In this document: piece after piece, positions 54,453-63,982 of the stretch
How positions within the stretch are numbered: position 1 is the stretch's first letter
Layout of the letters: every line of letters starts with the position of its first letter
Source of the DNA: Pseudomonas muyukensis
GTDB lineage: Bacteria; Pseudomonadota; Gammaproteobacteria; Pseudomonadales; Pseudomonadaceae
NCBI RefSeq assembly: GCF_019139535.1
Contig: NZ_CP077073.1
Span: 939,001-1,003,000, forward strand
Length of the DNA stretch: 64,000 bases
Direction: 5' to 3'
Program-made: the position numbers and the translations under genes
Notes under the pieces: model-generated
Seen by the model: the letters and a program-made list of their open reading frames with translations, nothing else
The model's database searches: none
What the model was told of the DNA's origin: nothing

Positions 54453-56189
54453 TTACATGCGCTCCAGGGTTTCCAGGCCGAGCAGCTCCAGGCCCTGCTT
54501 GAGGGTGCGGCCGGTCAGGGCGGCCAGGCGCAGGCGGCTCTGCTGCTGTTCGGCGGTATCGGCGGAGAGGATCGGGCAGTTCTCGTAGAAGCTTGAGAAC
54601 AGGCCGGCGAGGTCGTACAGGTAGCTGCACAGTACGTGCGGGGTGCCCTTGTCGGCAACGTTGTTGAGGATTTCGCCGAACTGCGCCAGGCGCGCGGCCA
54701 GGTCCTGCTCATGGGCCGCCTGCAGGACGATTGCGCCGTCCACCTCGTCGAAACCCTTGCCCAGCTTGCGGAACACACCGGCCACGCGGGTGTAGGCATA
54801 GAGCAGGTAGGGCGCGGTGTTGCCTTCGAAGTTGAGCATCAGTTCGAAATTGAAGCTGTAGTCGCTGGTGCGGTGCTTGGACAGGTCGGCGTACTTGACC
54901 GCGCCGATACCGACCACCTCGCCGATGTGGCGCAGTTCGTCCTCGCCCAGCGAGGGGTTCTTTTCCTTGACCAGCGCGTAGGCGCGGTCCTTGGCTTCGC
55001 TGAGCAGGTCGATGAGCTTGACGGTGCCGCCATCGCGGGTCTTGAACGGACGGCCGTCGGCGCCGTTCATGGTGCCGAAGCCCATGTGCTCCATTTTCAT
55101 CGGGTGGCCGACGAAGCCGGCACGGCGGGCCACTTCGAACACCTGGTTGAAGTGCAGGGCCTGGCGCTGGTCGACGAAGTACAGGGCGCGATCAGCGTGC
55201 AGCGTGTTGCTGCGGTAGCGTACCGCGGCCAGGTCGGTGGTGGCGTACAGGTAGCCGCCGTCGGCCTTCTGCACGATCACCGGCAAAGGCTCGCCTTCGC
55301 TGTTCTTGAATTCGTCGAGGAACACGCACTGGGCGCCCTGGTCCTCGACCAGCAGGCCCTTGGCCTTGAGGTCGGCGACCACGTTGGCCAGGTCGGCGTT
55401 GTAGGCGCTCTCGCCCATCACGTCAGCCATGGTCAGCTTGACGTTGAGCAGCTCGTAGGTCTTCTGGCAGTGCGACAGCGAGATGTCCTTGAAGCGCGTC
55501 CACAGGGCCATGCACTCAGGGTCGCCGGCCTGCAGCTTGACCACCAGGCCGCGGGCGCGGGTGGCGAACGCCTCGGACTCGTCGAAGCGCTTCTTCGCGG
55601 CGCGGTAGAAGTTCTCCAGATCCGACAGTTCGTCGCTGGTGATCGGGTTCTCTTCCAGGTACGCCAGCAGCATGCCGAACTGGGTACCCCAGTCGCCGAC
55701 GTGGTTCTGGCGGATGACGTCGTCGCCGAGGAACTCCAGCACCCGCGCGACGCTGTCGCCGATGATGGTCGAGCGCAGGTGGCCGACGTGCATCTCCTTG
55801 GCCAGGTTCGGCGCCGACATGTCGATGACGACTTTCTCGGCCGGGCCGGCCTTGCGCACACCCAGTTGGGCATCGGCCAGGGCGGCGTCGAGGCGCTGAG
55901 CCAGGGCGGCGGTGTTCTGGAAGAAGTTCAGAAAGCCAGGGCCGGCGATCTCGACCTTGCTGATGTCGGCGCTGGCGGGCAGGGCGGCGATCAGCTTTTC
56001 AGCCAGGTCGCGTGGCTTCATGCCGGCCGGCTTGGCCAGCATCATGGCGATGTTGCTGGCGAAGTCGCCGTGGGTCTTGTCCCGGGCGTTTTCCACCTGG
56101 ATCGCCGGCGTCAGCCCGTCAGGCAGCACACCGTCGGCGACGAGTTGGGTGAGGGCTTGCTGGATCAGCTGGCGAATGGTGTCTTTCAT
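54453..56189 (-). CDS. argS: Arginyl-tRNA synthetase
   Basis: 578-residue class I synthetase. N-terminal ArgRS additional domain, then the HIGH-like motif [12 protein letters not shown]; the KMSKS lysine is replaced as is usual in ArgRS ([10 protein letters not shown]). C-terminal anticodon-binding DALR domain ends [10 protein letters not shown]. The start is ATG 56189. The SPOR gene follows one base after the stop. A REP hairpin separates it from priA. Confidence 0.97.
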   Translation of the reverse strand: MKDTIRQLIQQALTQLVADGVLPDGLTPAIQVENARDKTHGDFASNIAMMLAKPAGMKPRDLAEKLIAALPASADISKVEIAGPGFLNFFQNTAALAQRLDAALADAQLGVRKAGPAEKVVIDMSAPNLAKEMHVGHLRSTIIGDSVARVLEFLGDDVIRQNHVGDWGTQFGMLLAYLEENPITSDELSDLENFYRAAKKRFDESEAFATRARGLVVKLQAGDPECMALWTRFKDISLSHCQKTYELLNVKLTMADVMGESAYNADLANVVADLKAKGLLVEDQGAQCVFLDEFKNSEGEPLPVIVQKADGGYLYATTDLAAVRYRSNTLHADRALYFVDQRQALHFNQVFEVARRAGFVGHPMKMEHMGFGTMNGADGRPFKTRDGGTVKLIDLLSEAKDRAYALVKEKNPSLGEDELRHIGEVVGIGAVKYADLSKHRTSDYSFNFELMLNFEGNTAPYLLYAYTRVAGVFRKLGKGFDEVDGAIVLQAAHEQDLAARLAQFGEILNNVADKGTPHVLCSYLYDLAGLFSSFYENCPILSADTAEQQQSRLRLAALTGRTLKQGLELLGLETLERM

Positions 56190-56314
56190 GGGGTTCTCTT
56201 TTCGACCGCAAGCGCGGTGGAGCGCTTCGATGCGCAGGTGGAAAAACTGGGCATTATCCGTTGCCGGGGGCGGGTTGCCAACCTTTTGGCCGGTATCGCT
56301 GGTCAGGCGTGGGG

Positions 56315-56357
56315 GCGGGCTTGCCCCGCGATGGGCTCGATCGCGGGGCAAGCCCGC
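56315..56357. repeat. REP pair, second subfamily (GCGGGCTTGCCCCGCGAT)
   Basis: Perfect 18-bp inverted arms at 56315-56332 and 56340-56357 with a 7-bp loop. The core GCGGGCTTGCCCCGCG differs from the GCCGGCTTGCCGGC core of the other REPs in this window. It lies between priA and argS on the same coding strand and could attenuate priA read-through. Confidence 0.9.
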
Positions 56358-56365
56358 TCAATCGC

Positions 56366-58585
56366 TCAATACAGGTCGACCGGGTCGACATCCAGCGACC
56401 AGCGTACCTGGCGCCCCGATGGCATCTGCTCCAACACTAGCAACCAGGCGCTGATCAGTCGATGCAAGGGGCCCCGGGCATTGGCCTGGAGCAATAGTTG
56501 CGCGCGGAATCGGCCCGCCCGTCGCTCCATCGGCGCGGGCACCGGGCCCAGCAGCTCGATACCGTGCAGGCCTTGCTCGCGCAGCAGGCGCTCGGCGGCG
56601 CTGCACGCCTCGTCGAGGAAGCTTTCTGCCTGGCCCGGCATGTGCGCATCGGCGCGCAGCAGGGTCAGGTGGGCGAACGGTGGCAGGCCGGCGGCGCGGC
56701 GTTCGCTCAGGGCCTGCTCGGCGAAGGCGAAGTAGCCCTGCTCGGTGAGTTGCACCAGCAGCGGATGGTCGGCCAGGTGGGTCTGTACGATCACCTTGCC
56801 AGGCTCCTCGGCCCGCCCAGCGCGGCCGGCCACCTGGACGATCAACTGGGCCATGCGCTCGCTGGCGCGGAAGTCGCCGGAGAACAACCCGCCGTCGGCA
56901 TCGAGGATGGCCACCAGGGTCACCCGGGGGAAGTGATGCCCCTTGGCCAGCATCTGGGTGCCGACCAGGATGCTCGGCTGGCCGCGCTGGATGGTGCTGA
57001 ACAGCTGGTGCATGGCGTCCTTGCGCGAGGTGCTGTCGCGGTCCACGCGCAGGATCGGGTAGTCGGGGAACAGCACCTTGAGGCGCTCTTCGGCGCGCTC
57101 GGTGCCAGCACCCACCGGGCGCAGGTCGACATGGGCGCACTGCGGGCACTGCAGTGGCAGGCGCTCGTCGTAGCCGCAATGGTGGCAGCGCAGCACGCCC
57201 GAGCGTTGGTGCACGGTCATGCGCGCGTCGCAGCGCGGGCACTCCGACAGCCAGCCGCAGTCATGGCACAGCAGGGTCGGGGCGAAGCCACGGCGGTTGA
57301 GGAACACCAGCACCTGCTGGCCAGCCTCCAGGGTCTGGCGGATGGCCTGTTGCAACGGGCCGCTGATGCCGCTGTCCAGCGGCAGGCTGCGCACATCCAG
57401 GCGCAGGAAGCGCGGCGGCTTGGCACCACCGGCGCGCTGGGTCATGCGCAGCAGGCCGTAGCGGCCGCTGTGGGCGTTGTGCAGGCTCTCCAGCGACGGC
57501 GTGGCCGAGCCCAGCAGGATCGGCACGTTCTCCTGGTGCGCGCGTACCACCGCCAGGTCGCGGGCATGGTAGCGCAGGCCTTCCTGCTGCTTGTAGGAGC
57601 CGTCGTGCTCCTCGTCGATGATGATCAGCCCGGGGTTTTTCATCGGCGTGAACAATGCCGAGCGGGTGCCGATGATGATGTCGGCCTCGCCATCGCGGGC
57701 CGCCAGCCAGGCGTCCAGGCGTTCGCGGTCGCTCACTGCCGAATGCAGCAGGGCGATGCGGGCGTTGAAGCGTTGTTCGAAGCGCTGCAGGGTCTGCGGG
57801 CCGAGGTTGATCTCGGGAATCAGAATCAATGCCTGCTTGCCGGCCTCGAGGGTCTCGCGGATCAGTTGCAGGTAGACCTCGGTCTTGCCGCTGCCGGTGA
57901 CGCCGGCCAGCAAATAGGCATGGAAGCCGCCGAAGCCCGCGCGCACGGCCTCGAAGGCGGCGCGTTGCTCCTCGTTGAGCGGCAGCTCCGGCTGGGCCAG
58001 CCAATGTTCGTGGCGTGCTGCCGGCAGGTGGCGGCGTACTTCGACCTGCACCAGTTCCTTGGCCAGCAGCAGGTCGAGGCTGTCCTTGTTCAGGCCAAGC
58101 TTGCCCAGCAGCGCGTGGGCAACACCGTGGGGGTGCTGCGACAGGGTCTTGAGCGCTTCGCGCTGGCGTGGCGCCCGGGTGATGCGAGGGTCTTCCAGGC
58201 GCGCGCCGCCGGCAACGTGCCAGAAGCGCTCCTGGCGGGCCTCGGCCGGCTCGCCCTGGCGTAGCAGCGTCGGCAGCGCCCAGCTGAGGGTGTCGCCGAG
58301 GCTGTGCTGGTAGTACTGGGCGGTCCACAGGCACAGCCTGAACAACGCCGGCGGTAGCGGCGAGACCGGGTCGAGCAGGGCGCTGGCAGGCTTGAGCTTG
58401 TCGGCCGGCACTTCGCTTTTGTCGGCGACCTCCACCAGCACCCCGATCATCTCGCGTCGACCGAATGGCACGCGGATGCGCATGCCAGGGGTCAGCGCCT
58501 GGCGTGCCATGCTCGCAGTGGCCCGGTAGTCGAACAGGCGACGCAGGGGCGAGGGCAGGGCAAGGCGCAGGATGACGTCGGACAC
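56366..58585 (-). CDS. priA: Primosomal helicase PriA
   Basis: 739-residue replication-restart helicase. N-terminal DNA-binding domain (SDVILRLALPSPLRRLFDYRA), helicase Walker A LLAGVTGSGKTEVYLQ, DEEH box IIIDEEHDGSYKQ, a zinc-binding insertion with several CxxC pairs (CHDCGWLSECPRC, CHHCGYDERLPLQCPQC) and motif VI GRAGRAEEPG. I chose GTG 58585, which gives the usual 739-residue length; GTG 58612 would add nine residues. It is divergent from rpmE. Confidence 0.95.
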   Translation of the reverse strand: MSDVILRLALPSPLRRLFDYRATASMARQALTPGMRIRVPFGRREMIGVLVEVADKSEVPADKLKPASALLDPVSPLPPALFRLCLWTAQYYQHSLGDTLSWALPTLLRQGEPAEARQERFWHVAGGARLEDPRITRAPRQREALKTLSQHPHGVAHALLGKLGLNKDSLDLLLAKELVQVEVRRHLPAARHEHWLAQPELPLNEEQRAAFEAVRAGFGGFHAYLLAGVTGSGKTEVYLQLIRETLEAGKQALILIPEINLGPQTLQRFEQRFNARIALLHSAVSDRERLDAWLAARDGEADIIIGTRSALFTPMKNPGLIIIDEEHDGSYKQQEGLRYHARDLAVVRAHQENVPILLGSATPSLESLHNAHSGRYGLLRMTQRAGGAKPPRFLRLDVRSLPLDSGISGPLQQAIRQTLEAGQQVLVFLNRRGFAPTLLCHDCGWLSECPRCDARMTVHQRSGVLRCHHCGYDERLPLQCPQCAHVDLRPVGAGTERAEERLKVLFPDYPILRVDRDSTSRKDAMHQLFSTIQRGQPSILVGTQMLAKGHHFPRVTLVAILDADGGLFSGDFRASERMAQLIVQVAGRAGRAEEPGKVIVQTHLADHPLLVQLTEQGYFAFAEQALSERRAAGLPPFAHLTLLRADAHMPGQAESFLDEACSAAERLLREQGLHGIELLGPVPAPMERRAGRFRAQLLLQANARGPLHRLISAWLLVLEQMPSGRQVRWSLDVDPVDLY

Positions 58586-58656
58586 GCGGAAGGTCTCTGG
58601 AGGGCGTTTCACAAATCAGGCGAGCCTAGCAGACGACAGCCGGTGCAAGCGACAAC

Positions 58657-58684
58657 TTGCGCTGGCCCTGCGCTCTGGTATTAT
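58657..58684 (+). promoter_or_regulatory. Predicted sigma-70 promoter of rpmE
   Basis: TTGCGC (58657-58662), a 16-bp spacer and TATTAT (58679-58684) with an extended TGG just upstream. A start near 58691 would give a ~65-nt leader to rpmE. Confidence 0.5.
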
Positions 58685-58754
58685 TCGCCGCCTAATTACG
58701 TGCGGTATTCAACAATAGGTGTTGGGTGGCGGCACGCAGCTCGAGGAAGTGACC

Positions 58755-58970
58755 ATGAAAGCAGATATTCATCCGAACTACGAAGCGGTTGCAGTCACCT
58801 GCAGCTGCGGCAACAAATTCGAAACCCGTTCGACCCTGGGTAGCACCCTGGCGATCGACGTTTGCAACCTGTGCCACCCGTTCTACACCGGTAAGCAGAA
58901 AGTCCTGGACACCGGTGGTCGCGTACAGAAGTTCGCCGATCGCTTCGGTATGTTCGGTACCAAGAAGTAA
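58755..58970 (+). CDS. rpmE: 50S ribosomal protein L31 (bL31, zinc-binding type)
   Basis: 71-residue ribosomal protein. [10 protein letters not shown] at the start and four cysteines (CSCG at 16-18, CNLC at 37-40) identify the zinc-containing C+ form. ATG 58755 follows GAGGAAG. Its terminator lies inside the next gene's 5' coding region. The zinc form is often replaced by a C- paralogue under zinc limitation; that paralogue is not in this window. Confidence 0.97.
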   Translation: MKADIHPNYEAVAVTCSCGNKFETRSTLGSTLAIDVCNLCHPFYTGKQKVLDTGGRVQKFADRFGMFGTKK

Positions 58971-58972
58971 TC

Positions 58973-59788
58973 ATGCGCATGGCGAATCTCTCGAGGTTCG
59001 CGCTGTTGCAAAAGAAGGCGCCCCTGGTGGGCGCCTTTTTTGTGGGCGCGATCTGGCATTTTCCAGCCTTGGCGTTCTGTCCGCTGCCCGAGCAGGCGCA
59101 GCAGGTGGCGGTGCGCACTGTGGTCGATGGCGACACCCTGCGCCTGGTCGATGGCCGCAGCGTGCGGCTGATCGGTATCAATGCCCCGGAGATCGGCCGC
59201 AAGGGGCGGACCAGCGAAGCCTATGCCGAGGCGGCCAAGCGGCGCCTGCAAGCCTTGGTAAGGGCCAACGACGGACGGGTCGGGCTGGTGCTGGGGGCTG
59301 AGCCCAAGGACAAGTACGGGCGCACCCTGGCGCACATCTATGGCCGTACTGGCGACAATTTCGAAGCACAACTGCTCAGCGAAGGCCTGGGCTATCGGGT
59401 TGCCATCGCGCCCAACGTCAGCCTGTCGCGCTGCCAGCAGCAAGCCGAGCAGGTGGCGCGCAAGGCGGCCGCCGGGCTTTGGCGACAGTCGCCGGTGCTG
59501 CGCGCGGGGGATATCCGCCAGTCCGGCTTTGCGGTCATCGCCGGCAAAGTCACGGGTATCGAGCGCAATCGTGGCGGTACCTGGCTGGAGCTCGACGACA
59601 GCCTGGTGCTGCAGGTACCCGCTCGTCTGCAACGCAGCTTCCCTGCCAGCTTCTTCGCTAACCTCAAGGGACGCCAGGTCGAGGCGCGCGGCTGGGTGCT
59701 GGATCGTTCCCGCAAAGGCGGGCTCAAGCCCGGGCAGCGACGCTGGCTGTTGCCATTGACCGATCCGAGCATGGTGGAGCCTAAATAG
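58973..59788 (+). CDS. Exported thermonuclease-like (SNase-fold) protein
   Basis: 271-residue protein. The N-terminus MRMANLSRFALLQKK followed by APLVGAFFVGAIWHFPALAFC looks like a signal peptide. The nuclease domain (~45-170) shows VVDGDTLRLVDG, RLIGINAPEIG and the catalytic YGRTLAHIY stretch of staphylococcal-nuclease relatives; the C-terminal ~90 residues form an extra beta-rich domain. It starts 2 bp after rpmE, and codons ~15-24 of this ORF coincide with a perfect terminator hairpin, so expression likely depends on read-through or an internal start. A downstream GTG start near 59041 cannot be excluded. Confidence 0.82.
   Translation: MRMANLSRFALLQKKAPLVGAFFVGAIWHFPALAFCPLPEQAQQVAVRTVVDGDTLRLVDGRSVRLIGINAPEIGRKGRTSEAYAEAAKRRLQALVRANDGRVGLVLGAEPKDKYGRTLAHIYGRTGDNFEAQLLSEGLGYRVAIAPNVSLSRCQQQAEQVARKAAAGLWRQSPVLRAGDIRQSGFAVIAGKVTGIERNRGGTWLELDDSLVLQVPARLQRSFPASFFANLKGRQVEARGWVLDRSRKGGLKPGQRRWLLPLTDPSMVEPK
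59015..59041 (+). terminator. rpmE terminator embedded in the downstream coding region
   Basis: Stem AAGGCGCCC/GGGCGCCTT with a 5-base loop and a T6 run ending at 59041, 45 bp after the rpmE stop. It falls entirely inside the predicted signal-peptide codons of the nuclease-like gene. Confidence 0.85.
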
Positions 59789-59963
59789 TTGTAGACAGTT
59801 TGCTATTGGATTGTACACACTGGGCCCGGTAAGCCCCGTGGGTTATAGCGTAAAGTCGTAGGCCAGAGGCCTTGACACCGAGTGACCGGGCAGTCTTGTC
59901 GCCCCCCGGCTCTTTGCGTATCCTCGGCGGTCCGTCAGAACAGTAAATAGCGGAATGCCCATC

Positions 59964-61232
59964 ATGTCAGACCTGAAAACCGCCGCTCTCGAATACCATG
60001 CTCAGCCTCGTCCGGGGAAACTGAGCGTCGAGCTCTCCAAGCCCACCGCCACCGCCCGCGACCTCGCCCTGGCCTACAGCCCAGGCGTCGCCGAACCCGT
60101 GCGCGAGATCGGTCGTGATCCAGAGCTGGCCTACAAATACACCGGCAAGGGCAACCTGGTCGCGGTGATTTCCGATGGCACCGCCATCCTCGGTCTGGGT
60201 GACCTCGGCCCGCTGGCCTCCAAGCCAGTGATGGAAGGCAAGGGTGTTCTGTTCAAGCGTTTCGCCGGTATCGACGTGTTCGACATCGAAGTCGAGTCCG
60301 AGAGCCCGCAGGCTTTCATTGACACCGTGCGCCGCATTTCCATCACCTTCGGTGGCATCAACCTCGAAGACATCAAGGCGCCAGAGTGCTTCGAGATCGA
60401 GCGCACCCTGATCGAGCAGTGCGACATCCCGGTATTCCACGATGACCAGCACGGTACCGCCATCGTCACCGCGGCCGGCATGATCAACGCCCTGGAAATC
60501 GCCGGCAAGAAGCTCGAAGAAGCGAAGATCGTCTGCCTGGGCGCCGGCGCCGCGGCCATCTCCTGCATGAAGCTGCTGGTGAGCATGGGTGCCAAGGTCG
60601 AGAACATCTTCATGATCGACCGCAGCGGCGTGATCCACGCTGGCCGTGACGACCTGAACCAGTACAAGGCCCAGTTCGCCCACGCCACCGACAAGCGCAC
60701 CCTGGCCGACGCCCTCGACGGCGCCGATGTGTTCGTCGGCCTGTCCGGCCCGAACCTGCTGAGCCCGGAAGGCCTGAAGTCGATGGCGGCCAACCCGATC
60801 GTGTTCGCCTGCTCGAACCCTGATCCGGAAATCAAGCCAGAGCTGGCCCACGCCACTCGCAGCGACGTGATCATGGCCACCGGTCGTTCCGACTACCCGA
60901 ACCAGGTCAACAACGTGCTGGGCTTCCCGTTCATCTTCCGTGGTGCCCTGGACGTTCGCGCCAAGCGCATCAACGAAGAAATGAAGATTGCCGCCGCCAT
61001 CGCCCTGAAGGACCTGGCCAAGCAGCCGGTGCCGAAGGAAGTGTGCGAGGCCTACGGTGTACAGGCCCTGGAATTCGGCCGTGAATACATCATTCCGAAG
61101 CCGCTGGACGCACGTCTGATCACCGTGGTTTCCGATGCCGTGGCCAAGGCCGCCATCGAATCCGGCGTGGCTACCCTGCCTTATCCGAAGCACTACCCGC
61201 TGAAAAGCGTGGATGACGTGTTCAACGGCTGA
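59964..61232 (+). CDS. maeB: NADP-dependent malic enzyme, short form
   Basis: 422-residue enzyme converting malate to pyruvate, CO2 and [44 protein letters not shown], the metal-site [11 protein letters not shown] and the Rossmann motif [13 protein letters not shown] are clear. It lacks the C-terminal phosphotransacetylase-like domain of E. coli MaeB (about 760 residues), which is the usual situation in Pseudomonas. ATG 59964 ([12 protein letters not shown]) is preferred to ATG 59955. Monocistronic, with its own terminator. Confidence 0.93.
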   Translation: MSDLKTAALEYHAQPRPGKLSVELSKPTATARDLALAYSPGVAEPVREIGRDPELAYKYTGKGNLVAVISDGTAILGLGDLGPLASKPVMEGKGVLFKRFAGIDVFDIEVESESPQAFIDTVRRISITFGGINLEDIKAPECFEIERTLIEQCDIPVFHDDQHGTAIVTAAGMINALEIAGKKLEEAKIVCLGAGAAAISCMKLLVSMGAKVENIFMIDRSGVIHAGRDDLNQYKAQFAHATDKRTLADALDGADVFVGLSGPNLLSPEGLKSMAANPIVFACSNPDPEIKPELAHATRSDVIMATGRSDYPNQVNNVLGFPFIFRGALDVRAKRINEEMKIAAAIALKDLAKQPVPKEVCEAYGVQALEFGREYIIPKPLDARLITVVSDAVAKAAIESGVATLPYPKHYPLKSVDDVFNG

Positions 61233-61250
61233 TGCCGTTGTAGCGACATG

Positions 61251-61284
61251 AAAAAGCCCCGGCTCGCAAGAGCCGGGGCTTTTT
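61251..61284. terminator. Terminator between maeB and mrcA
   Basis: Perfect 15-bp stem starting AAAAAGCCCCGGCTC with a 4-base loop and terminal T5; bidirectional for the converging genes. Confidence 0.94.
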
Positions 61285-61311
61285 GTTTGCCGATGTCCGG
61301 CTGGCGCGGTC

Positions 61312-61350
61312 CCTTGTAGGCGCGGCCTTGCCGAGGCCGCTCCTGCACGG
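61312..61350. repeat. REP-like unit
   Basis: CCTTGTAGGCGCGGCCTTGC followed by CGAGGCCGCTCCTGCACGG, an imperfect single REP hairpin next to the mrcA stop. Confidence 0.7.
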
Positions 61351-61359
61351 ACGGTGTGT

Positions 61360-63813
61360 TTAGAACAGGTCCATCGGCGCCGCTTCATCCGCCGGCAGCG
61401 GGCTGCCTGGTGCCGCGCCATTGCCCAGTTCGTCCACCGAAGGCGGCGAATCCTCGGCCTTGAACAGCTCGAAGTAGGCATTCGGCGTGCTCGGGGTGGC
61501 GGCGCGGCCGCTCACTGGATCAACGCGCAGGCTGAGAATGCCCTCGGGCTCGGCAGGCGCATGCTCGGGCATGCCCTTGAGGGCGGCGCCCATGAAACTC
61601 ATCCAGATCGGCAGGGCCACGGTGCCGCCGTACTCGCGGCGGCCCAGGGTTTCCGGCTGGTCGAAGCCGACCCATACGGTGGTGACGTAGTCGGCGTTGT
61701 AACCGGAGAACCAGGCGTCCTTGGACTCGTTGGTGGTGCCGGTCTTGCCTGCCAGGTCGGTACGGCCCAGGGCCAGTGCCCGGCGGCCGGTACCGCGCTT
61801 GATCACATCCTGCAGCATGCTGGTGAGGATGTACGCGGTGCGCCCGTCGATGATCTGCTCGGCCACTGCCGGCGCCTGCGGCGCAGCCGCGACCTGGCCA
61901 TAGGCCGATGGCGCCTCGCCGGGTACCGGGGCGACGCTGATCGGCTGCTCGGGCGCGGCGAGACCGGCCTGGTCCTGGCTGCCCTGGGGCACGCGCGCCG
62001 GGTTGGCGGTGAACAGCGTCTCGCCGTTGCGGCTGTCGATGCGCTCGATCAGGTAGGGGTTGATCTTGTAGCCGCCGTTGGCGAAGGCGCTCCAGCCGGT
62101 GGCGATCTCCATTGGCGTCAGCGTCGCGGTGCCCAGTGCCAGCGACAGGTTGCGCGGCAGGTCTTGCTTGTTGAAGCCGAACTTGGCGATGTAGTCGATG
62201 GTGCGGTCCACGCCCATGGCTTGCAGCAGGCGGATCGACACCAGGTTACGTGACTTGTACAGCGCCTCGCGCATGCGGATCGGGCCGAGGAAGGTGTTGG
62301 TGTCGTTCTTCGGACGCCAGACCTTGTCCAGGTATTCGTCGACGAACACGATCGGTGCGTCGTTGACCAGGCTGGCGGCGGTGTAGCCGTTGTCCAGGGC
62401 AGCGCTATAGACGAAAGGCTTGAAGCTCGAGCCCGGCTGGCGCTTGGCCTGCATGGCACGGTTGTAGTTGCTCTGCTCGAACGAGAAGCCGCCGACCAGG
62501 GCGCGGATGGCGCCATCGCGGGGGTCGAGGGTGACCAGTGCGCTCTGCGCGCCCGGCACCTGGCTGAACTTGAGCGTGCCGTCCTCCAGGCGCTGCAGGC
62601 GCACCAGGTCGCCGACCTGGGCGACATCGGCCGGGGCTTGCGGCGCGCGGCCCTGGGCGTTGTTGTTGAGGTACGGCCGGGCCCACTTCATGGTGTCCCA
62701 GGCCACGGTCTCTTCCAGGCCGGCGCGGGTCATCACCTTCAGGCCGGTCTTCTCGACCTGGGTGACGATCGCCGGCTCCAGGCCGCCGAGGGTGCGTTGC
62801 TTGCCCAGGTCCTGCAGCCAGGCGGCGCGGGTCTTGCCTGGGAAGCGCGCTTCCGGGCCACGGTAGCCGTGGCGCTCGTCGTATACGCTAAGGCCGTTGA
62901 GCACAGCGTTGTTGGCCATTTGCTGGGTGGCGCTGGGCACCGTGGTGGTGACGCGGAAACCTTCGGTATAGGCGTCGCTGCCGTAGCGGCCGACCATCTC
63001 GGCGCGGGCCATCTCGGCCACGTAGGGGGCGCTCACTTCCGGGGTCGGCACGTGGTAGCTGGCGTTCAGTGGCTCGGCCAGGGCGGCCTGGTAACTGGCC
63101 TCGTCGATCTTGCCGAGCTTGTACATGCGCCCGAGGATCCAGTCGCGGCGCTCCTTGGCACGCACCGGGTTGGCCAGCGGGTTGAAGCGCGACGGCGCCT
63201 TCGGCAGGCCGGCGATCATGGCCATCTGCGCCAGGCTGACATCGCGGATCGACTTGCCGTAGTACACCTGCGCCGCGGCATCGATGCCGTAGGCGCGGTT
63301 ACCCAGGTAGATCTTGTTGACGTACAGCTCGAGGATCTCGTCCTTGGTCAGCTCGCGCTCGATCTGCAGGGCCAGGAGGATCTCGTTGGTCTTGCGCGAA
63401 AAGCTGCGTTCGCTGGTCAGGAAGAAGTTCTTCGCCACCTGCATGGTGATGGTGCTGCCGCCGGTCTGGATATGCCCGGACTTGAGCAGCTGCGACGCGG
63501 CGCGCATCAGGCTGCTGGGGTCGACGCCGTAGTGGTTGAGGAAATTGTCGTCCTCGGCAGACAGAAGCGCCTGGATGAACTGTGGGGGAATTTCCTGGAA
63601 CTTGATGGGCGAGCGGCGCATTTCGCCGAACTCGGCGATCAGCTTGCCGTCGCTGCTGTAGACCCTCAGGGGGATTTGCAACTGGACGCTTCTGAGTGCG
63701 TCGACCGAGGGCAGGCTGGGACTAAGATACAGAAACGCACCGCTCACACCGAGTACGAGCGCGCAGATGACTGCGACGAAAGACCACCAGAAGAACTTCA
63801 GCAGGCGTATCAA
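61360..63813 (-). CDS. mrcA: Penicillin-binding protein 1A (class A, bifunctional)
   Basis: 817-residue peptidoglycan synthase. N-terminal TM (~8-30), GT51 transglycosylase (LSAEDDNFLNHYGVD, GGSTITMQVAKNFFL, LELYVNKIYLG), an OB-like insertion domain, then the transpeptidase with SSFK in QPGSSFKPFVYS, SRN in YKSRNLVS and KTGT in AGKTGTTNES. A proline/alanine-rich stretch lies before the KTG motif. The start is TTG 63813 (reads IRLLKFFWWSF), matching the conserved N-terminus; no ATG fits. It is divergent from the gene beginning at the right edge. Also known as ponA in Pseudomonas. Confidence 0.95.
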   Translation of the reverse strand: MIRLLKFFWWSFVAVICALVLGVSGAFLYLSPSLPSVDALRSVQLQIPLRVYSSDGKLIAEFGEMRRSPIKFQEIPPQFIQALLSAEDDNFLNHYGVDPSSLMRAASQLLKSGHIQTGGSTITMQVAKNFFLTSERSFSRKTNEILLALQIERELTKDEILELYVNKIYLGNRAYGIDAAAQVYYGKSIRDVSLAQMAMIAGLPKAPSRFNPLANPVRAKERRDWILGRMYKLGKIDEASYQAALAEPLNASYHVPTPEVSAPYVAEMARAEMVGRYGSDAYTEGFRVTTTVPSATQQMANNAVLNGLSVYDERHGYRGPEARFPGKTRAAWLQDLGKQRTLGGLEPAIVTQVEKTGLKVMTRAGLEETVAWDTMKWARPYLNNNAQGRAPQAPADVAQVGDLVRLQRLEDGTLKFSQVPGAQSALVTLDPRDGAIRALVGGFSFEQSNYNRAMQAKRQPGSSFKPFVYSAALDNGYTAASLVNDAPIVFVDEYLDKVWRPKNDTNTFLGPIRMREALYKSRNLVSIRLLQAMGVDRTIDYIAKFGFNKQDLPRNLSLALGTATLTPMEIATGWSAFANGGYKINPYLIERIDSRNGETLFTANPARVPQGSQDQAGLAAPEQPISVAPVPGEAPSAYGQVAAAPQAPAVAEQIIDGRTAYILTSMLQDVIKRGTGRRALALGRTDLAGKTGTTNESKDAWFSGYNADYVTTVWVGFDQPETLGRREYGGTVALPIWMSFMGAALKGMPEHAPAEPEGILSLRVDPVSGRAATPSTPNAYFELFKAEDSPPSVDELGNGAAPGSPLPADEAAPMDLF

Positions 63814-63982
63814 GGCTTTGGGGTGTCCTGGTTGAGGAGTGGAGGGCGCGAGGGGCCGGCGGACGGGAAAATTCGCTGGGCATTATAAGCATTTTTCGCC
63901 CCGCCGGGTGACCGCCCGGGGCGGCGCGGCGACCGCCTGCAGCGCAATGGCACGGGCTGCGCACGACAGGGAAGTGACAGTC

